The position numbers and the translations under genes are program-made. A model generated the notes under the pieces. That model saw only the letters and a list, made by a program, of their open reading frames with translations, was not told the origin of the DNA and searched no databases. DNA of 17,262 bases from Propionivibrio sp. (GTDB taxonomy: Bacteria > Pseudomonadota > Gammaproteobacteria > Burkholderiales > Rhodocyclaceae): contig JAGNOM010000017.1 of NCBI GenBank assembly GCA_017990155.1, positions 1 through 17,262 on the forward strand. The letters are read 5' to 3'. Numbering within the stretch: position 1 is the first letter of the stretch; each line of letters starts with the position of its first letter. Below are positions 13,848 to 17,262 of this stretch, piece by piece.

Positions 13848-14762
13848 TCAGCCGCGCGGATGGTGTTGTTTGTGCAGTGATTTCAGGCGTTCGCGGGCGA
13901 TATGCGTGTAGATCTGCGTCGTTGAAATGTCCGAGTGGCCGAGCAGTAACTGAACGACACGCAAGTCGGCGCCGTGGTTGAGCAGGTGCGTTGCAAACGC
14001 GTGGCGCAGGACGTGCGGCGAGAGGCGCGCCGGGTCGATTCCGGCCAGCACGGCGTGGCGCTTGATTAGTTGCCAGAACGCCTGGCGCGTCATCGCCGAA
14101 CCACGCTTGGTGACAAACAAGTCGTCACTCTGCTGCCCGTTCAGTAGCGCCGGGCGCGCTTCGGCCAGATAGTCGCGCATCCAGTCGATCGCTTCCTCTC
14201 CGAGCGGCACCAGTCGTTCCTTGCTGCCCTTGCCGAAAACACGGACGACGCCCATGTCGAAATTCACCTCGTGCAGCTTCAGCCCGACGAGTTCGGAAAC
14301 ACGCAAGCCGGTGGCGTAGAGCGTTTCCAGCATGGCGCGGTCGCGCAGGCCCAGTAGCGTGTCGGTCTGCGGTACGCCGAGCAGGGCTTCGACCTGCTTC
14401 TCCGACAACACCTTCGGCAGGCGCGACGGCTTGGCCGGCATGGCGATCTTCAGTGTCGGGTCGGCGATGATCTGTCCGCGTGCCAGCAGGTGCCGGTAGA
14501 AACGGCGCAGGGTCGAGATGTAGCGCGCCTGCGACGCGGCGCGCAGCGTCATCGAAAGCTCGGCGACAAAGCGCATCAAGGCCGCTTCGTCGGCGTCGCG
14601 CAGGGCGGCGAGCTTCTGTGTGCGCAGCCAGACCGAATAATGCGTCAGGTCGCTGCGATAGCTGGAGAGTGAAGCCTTGGCGAGACCATCTTCCAGCCAC
14701 AGGGCGTCGCAGAAGGTATCGATTTCAACGCCATCCTCGGCGCGGATTTCAGCGGCCTTCAT
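13848..14762 (-). CDS. xerD: Tyrosine recombinase XerD
   Basis: The 304-residue recombinase acts with XerC at dif to resolve chromosome dimers at the septum with FtsK. The catalytic residues are all present: R154 (TGLRVSELVG), K178 (FGKGSKE), H250 and R253 (SPHVLRHAFATHLL), H276 (LLGHSDIS) and Y285 (TTQIYTH). The C-terminus RERLKSLHKQHHPRG is that of XerD and not XerC. The start is set at ATG 14762 (MKAAEIRAEDG) because the further upstream frame is only the other frame of ogt. The gene overlaps the end of ogt by 14 nt, so the two are probably translated from one mRNA. Confidence 0.95.
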   Translation of the reverse strand: MKAAEIRAEDGVEIDTFCDALWLEDGLAKASLSSYRSDLTHYSVWLRTQKLAALRDADEAALMRFVAELSMTLRAASQARYISTLRRFYRHLLARGQIIADPTLKIAMPAKPSRLPKVLSEKQVEALLGVPQTDTLLGLRDRAMLETLYATGLRVSELVGLKLHEVNFDMGVVRVFGKGSKERLVPLGEEAIDWMRDYLAEARPALLNGQQSDDLFVTKRGSAMTRQAFWQLIKRHAVLAGIDPARLSPHVLRHAFATHLLNHGADLRVVQLLLGHSDISTTQIYTHIARERLKSLHKQHHPRG

Positions 14763-15219
14763 GCGCCAGCAGCCAGCGCTTGATGTCGAGCAGGAAACCG
14801 CCGCGCTGGCGCGAAAAACCACCCAGTCCGCCACCGGCTGCGATCACGCGATGGCAAGGAACGATTAGCGGGAACGGGTTGGCGCCGCAGGCCTGGCCGA
14901 CGGCGCGCGGAGCGTTGCGCAGCGCTATCGCCAGTTCGCCGTAGGTTCGTGTCTGGTGGTTGGGGATCGCCGAAATCTGCTCCCAGACCCGGCGCTGAAA
15001 AGCCGTACCGGACGGGCGAAGCGGGAGTTCAAAGGCGAAATCTGCGTCGGTAAGATAAGCCTTCAGCTGGCGTACCGCTTCGTGCGCGACCCCGTTGGTC
15101 GGCGCGGTTTCGGCGCGCGGCTCCAGGTATTCGATGGCGTGGATTTCGTACTCGTCGCAGCGCACGCCAACGCTGAATCCGGGCGCCAAAATCAGTGCCT
15201 GGTAAGGCGCCGAGGTCAC
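14749..15219 (-). CDS. ogt: Methylated-DNA--[protein]-cysteine S-methyltransferase
   Basis: The 156-residue protein repairs O6-methylguanine by transferring the methyl group to its own cysteine. The acceptor is C122 in the PCHRV motif, within RAVGQACGANPFPLIVPCHR, followed by VIAAGGGLGGFSRQ. The helix-turn-helix with TYGELA precedes it, and the N-terminal part is short and divergent, as usual in Ogt-type proteins. Translation starts at GTG 15219, which shares GTGA with the stop codon of the chalcone-isomerase-like gene (4-nt overlap). I call it Ogt and not Ada because no Ada regulatory domain is present. Confidence 0.93.
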   Translation of the reverse strand: MTSAPYQALILAPGFSVGVRCDEYEIHAIEYLEPRAETAPTNGVAHEAVRQLKAYLTDADFAFELPLRPSGTAFQRRVWEQISAIPNHQTRTYGELAIALRNAPRAVGQACGANPFPLIVPCHRVIAAGGGLGGFSRQRGGFLLDIKRWLLAHEGR

Positions 15220-15788
15220 GATGCCTTGCCCAGGAGCGCCTGTTTCAGGTCGTCCTGCACCGGTTTGTTGCCAAGCCAGATTTTCAGCAAGGCGTTGAAG
15301 AAGTCCTCGCCGGCGAAGTCGCTGCCGCGGACTTGCCCATTGACTGTGAGGCGCGTCACGCCTTCGGGCAGCAAATCGATGAACACCTGCGAGCCGGTCT
15401 TGGCTTCTCCGATGCTCAGCATGGCGTCGGAAAACTGCTGCATGCGGTCCTTCAGCGCCGTCATTTCGCTTTCGGTATGGTTGCTTGCGACGCCTTCCTG
15501 AAGCGCATCGACGAACTGCTGTGCGCTGAGGTCGCGCAATAGGGTGATGGCGATACGCTTGGCGCCTTTGGCCGACAACACGGCTTCGACGTCCGCCTGC
15601 TTCTCCGTCAGGTAGAGCACCATGGCATAGACCTTGAAGAAGGCCTTCTTGCGCAGCCCGGCGCCGTTGGCGACGAGGTTGGCATTGCCGAGGCTGGTCT
15701 GGTCTTCAAACTTCACACCGGCGACCTCGACGGCCTGGGCGAGATTCAGCGACAACGCGGCGACGACTGCCAAAATCAGTGTTCTCAT
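15216..15788 (-). CDS. Chalcone isomerase-like family exported protein
   Basis: The 190-residue protein has a signal peptide (MRTLILAVVAALSLNLAQA, cleavage after A19) and a mature part with the bacterial chalcone-isomerase-like pattern: VEVAGVKFEDQT, then NGAGLRKKAFFKVYAMVLYL and KRIAITLLRDLSAQQFVDAL. The end contains EDFFNALLKIWLGNKPV. Plant chalcone isomerase activity is not expected; bacterial relatives are periplasmic proteins of unknown role, perhaps binding fatty acids or quinone-like molecules. The start is set at ATG 15788 for the AAGGAGA ribosome binding site just upstream and the signal peptide. It follows proA after 51 bp and overlaps ogt by 4 nt. Confidence 0.86.
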   Translation of the reverse strand: MRTLILAVVAALSLNLAQAVEVAGVKFEDQTSLGNANLVANGAGLRKKAFFKVYAMVLYLTEKQADVEAVLSAKGAKRIAITLLRDLSAQQFVDALQEGVASNHTESEMTALKDRMQQFSDAMLSIGEAKTGSQVFIDLLPEGVTRLTVNGQVRGSDFAGEDFFNALLKIWLGNKPVQDDLKQALLGKAS

Positions 15789-15839
15789 CACGTCTCCTTG
15801 AATACGACCGCGAAGCCGCGTGTGCCGCTTCAAACGGTC

Positions 15840-17096
15840 TTAACTGCGTACCTGCCCGTTGCCGAGCACGATCCATTTCTGGCTGGTCAGACCTTCCAGA
15901 CCGACCGGGCCACGGGCGTGGATCTTGTCGGTCGAGATACCGATTTCGGCGCCCAGGCCGTATTCAAAGCCGTCGGCAAAGCGCGTCGAGGCGTTGATCA
16001 TCACCGACGCTGAGTCAACTTCGCGCAGGAAGCGCATCGCCTTCGAGTAGTTCTCGGTGACGATGGTTTCGGTGTGGTGCGAACTGTAGCGGTTGATGTG
16101 CTCGATCGCTGCGTCGAGGTCGGTGACGATCCTGACCGAAATGATCGGCGCCAGGAATTCGGCGGCGTAGTCTTCTTCGCTGGCGGTGATGGCTTCCTTT
16201 ACGAGTACCAGCGTCTCCGCGCAGCCGCGAATCTCGACGCCCTTGGCGGTGAGCATCGCGGCCACCGGCGGCAGCAAACGCGATGCGCCGGCGCGGGCGA
16301 CGAGCAGCGATTCGGCGGTGTTGCACGTGCCATAGCGCTGCGTCTTCGAGTTTTCGACGATGCGCAGCGCCTTGTCGGCGTCGGCTTCGTCGTCGAGATA
16401 GACGTGGCAGTTGCCGTCGAGGTGCTGGATCATCGGTACGCGCGACTCGGTGAGCAGGCGCGCAATCAGCCCCTTGCCGCCGCGCGGGACGATCACGTCG
16501 ACGTACTCGCGCATGGTGATCAGGTGGCCGACCGCAGCGCGATCCGTGGTGTCGATGACCTGCACCACGTTGGCCGGCAAGCCGGCTGCGGCCAGTCCTT
16601 CGTGCACCAGCGAGGCGATCGCGCGGTTGCAACGGATCGCTTCCGACCCGCCGCGCAGGATCGCCGCGTTGCCGGATTTGAGGCATAGCGCCGCGGCGTC
16701 GGCGGTGACATTCGGCCGCGCTTCGTAAATGATGCCGATGACGCCGAGAGGCACGCGCATCTTGCCGACCTGGATGCCGCTCGGCCGGAACTTCAGGTCG
16801 CTGATTTCGCCGACCGGGTCGGGCAGGGCGGCGATCTGTTCGACGCCTTCGGCCATCGCGGCGACGCCTTTCTCCGTCAGCGTCAGGCGGTCGAGCATCG
16901 CCGGCTCAAGCCCCGCTGCGCGCGCGGCTTCGACGTCTTCCCGGTTGGCGGCGAGCAGTGCGGCCGATTCGCGACGGATTGCGGCGGCAATCGCGCGCAG
17001 GGCGGTGTTCTTCCGGTTGCTTTCGGCGCGGGCAATGTCGCGCGAGGCGGCGCGCGCCTGCTGTCCGACGGTCGTCATGTAATGCTGTATATCCAC
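15840..17096 (-). CDS. proA: Gamma-glutamyl phosphate reductase
   Basis: The 418-residue enzyme reduces gamma-glutamyl phosphate to glutamate semialdehyde with NADPH, the second step of proline synthesis. It has the ALDH-type fold with VPLGVIGIIYEARPNVTADA (116-135), the LRGGSEAI stretch (147-154), VPRGGKGLIARL (203-214) and the catalytic C258 in RYGTCNTAES. The end contains TRFADGFEYGLGAEIGISTD and KIHARGPVGLEGLTS. I place the start at GTG 17096 (MDIQHYMTTVGQQARAASR), which matches related proteins; TTG at 17120 or ATG at 17078 are alternatives. The gene probably heads the unit proA, chalcone-isomerase-like gene, ogt, xerD. Confidence 0.95.
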   Translation of the reverse strand: MDIQHYMTTVGQQARAASRDIARAESNRKNTALRAIAAAIRRESAALLAANREDVEAARAAGLEPAMLDRLTLTEKGVAAMAEGVEQIAALPDPVGEISDLKFRPSGIQVGKMRVPLGVIGIIYEARPNVTADAAALCLKSGNAAILRGGSEAIRCNRAIASLVHEGLAAAGLPANVVQVIDTTDRAAVGHLITMREYVDVIVPRGGKGLIARLLTESRVPMIQHLDGNCHVYLDDEADADKALRIVENSKTQRYGTCNTAESLLVARAGASRLLPPVAAMLTAKGVEIRGCAETLVLVKEAITASEEDYAAEFLAPIISVRIVTDLDAAIEHINRYSSHHTETIVTENYSKAMRFLREVDSASVMINASTRFADGFEYGLGAEIGISTDKIHARGPVGLEGLTSQKWIVLGNGQVRS

Positions 17097-17126
17097 GGTC
17101 GCTCTGCCAAATCGGGTCAAACACTG

Positions 17127-17132
17127 ATTATA
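17127..17132 (-). promoter_or_regulatory. -10 box of the proA promoter
   Basis: A perfect TATAAT on the minus strand lies 30 bases upstream of the proA GTG at 17096. At 16-18 bases spacing there is no TTGACA; the -35 position falls instead within a TTCCTT/AAGGAA palindrome, which suggests control by a bound protein. Confidence 0.55.
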
Positions 17133-17139
17133 GCTAGCG

Positions 17140-17171
17140 AAGGAATAATTTCCTTAAAGGAACCATTGGAA
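17140..17171. repeat. Nested inverted repeats with GGAA/TTCC units, candidate operator
   Basis: AAGGAA (17140-17145), TTCCTT (17150-17155), AAGGAA (17157-17162) and TTGGAA (17166-17171) follow one another. The first two form a palindrome with a TAAT centre, and the second and third form one with a single A between them. The GGAA or TTCC cores begin at 17142, 17150, 17159 and 17168, 8 to 9 bases apart. The array covers the -35 region of proA and lies upstream of the divergent gene at 17216. Confidence 0.5.
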
Positions 17172-17215
17172 AGATATACACTCTGACCGCAAACGAATCC
17201 TGCTGCTAACTCACC

Positions 17216-17262
17216 ATGAATCAGAAAAAAGTAATCATCCCCGCCGAAGTGAAAGTCTGTGC
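17216..17262 (+). CDS. Start of an unidentified gene (cut by window edge)
   Basis: An open frame begins at ATG 17216 with MNQKKVIIPAEVKVCA and runs off the right edge after 15 codons. It is divergent from proA with about 120 bp between the two starts. A TATACA at 17175-17180 could be its -10 box. The visible residues are too few to name a family, and the ribosome binding site is poor, so even the start is uncertain. Confidence 0.4.
   Translation, partial: MNQKKVIIPAEVKVC

Overview
The window reads as a chromosomal core region of a betaproteobacterium, most likely of the Rhodocyclales type (Dechloromonas/Azonexus/Propionivibrio-like). This rests on the protein styles: a CNP1-like exported protein, the rppH-CNP1-coq7 cluster, a YpjD-type protein between pilB and ffh, a proS-lytic transglycosylase pair, and a periplasmic chalcone-isomerase-like protein. 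The placement is by recognition of families and not by any search. I see no insertion sequence, prophage, CRISPR array, tRNA or rRNA. Coding density is high.

Layout. At the left edge is the start of pilB (type IV pilus ATPase, minus strand, cut by the window), preceded by a cytochrome-assembly-like membrane protein (ypjD). Only 30 bp away on the plus strand begins ffh (signal recognition particle). Facing ffh is a minus-strand pair, proS and a lytic transglycosylase that overlap by 13 nt. Divergent from proS runs the tight plus-strand cluster rppH (mRNA 5'-end pyrophosphohydrolase), a CNP1-like exported protein and coq7 (ubiquinone synthesis). A gene-free stretch of about 320 bp follows. It contains one near-consensus promoter with a possible terminator, then a second strong promoter for rplM-rpsI (ribosomal proteins L13 and S9), which end in a textbook terminator. 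Next come, on the minus strand, a corrinoid adenosyltransferase (pduO type) followed by a Crp/Fnr-family regulator with a cysteine-bearing C-terminal tail, and on the plus strand an HDOD-domain signalling protein.

The second half (from about 10.7 kb) is visibly richer in G+C. It opens with a 714-residue fusion of a TVP38/TMEM64 (VTT) membrane domain to a flavin disulfide oxidoreductase. This is followed in the same direction by an ECF-type sigma factor and a 61-residue zinc-finger anti-sigma candidate. Facing them is a minus-strand run that probably forms one transcription unit: proA (proline synthesis), a chalcone-isomerase-like exported protein, an O6-alkylguanine-DNA methyltransferase (4-nt overlap) and xerD (14-nt overlap). 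The last 47 bases hold the start of an unidentified plus-strand gene, divergent from proA. Between them lies a cluster of GGAA/TTCC inverted repeats placed over the predicted proA promoter.

Most of the window is ordinary housekeeping. The parts most worth a second look are the VTT-oxidoreductase/sigma/anti-sigma cluster, the possible small RNA between coq7 and rplM, the repeat cluster upstream of proA, the Crp/Fnr protein with its cysteine tail, and the compositional change near 10.6 kb.
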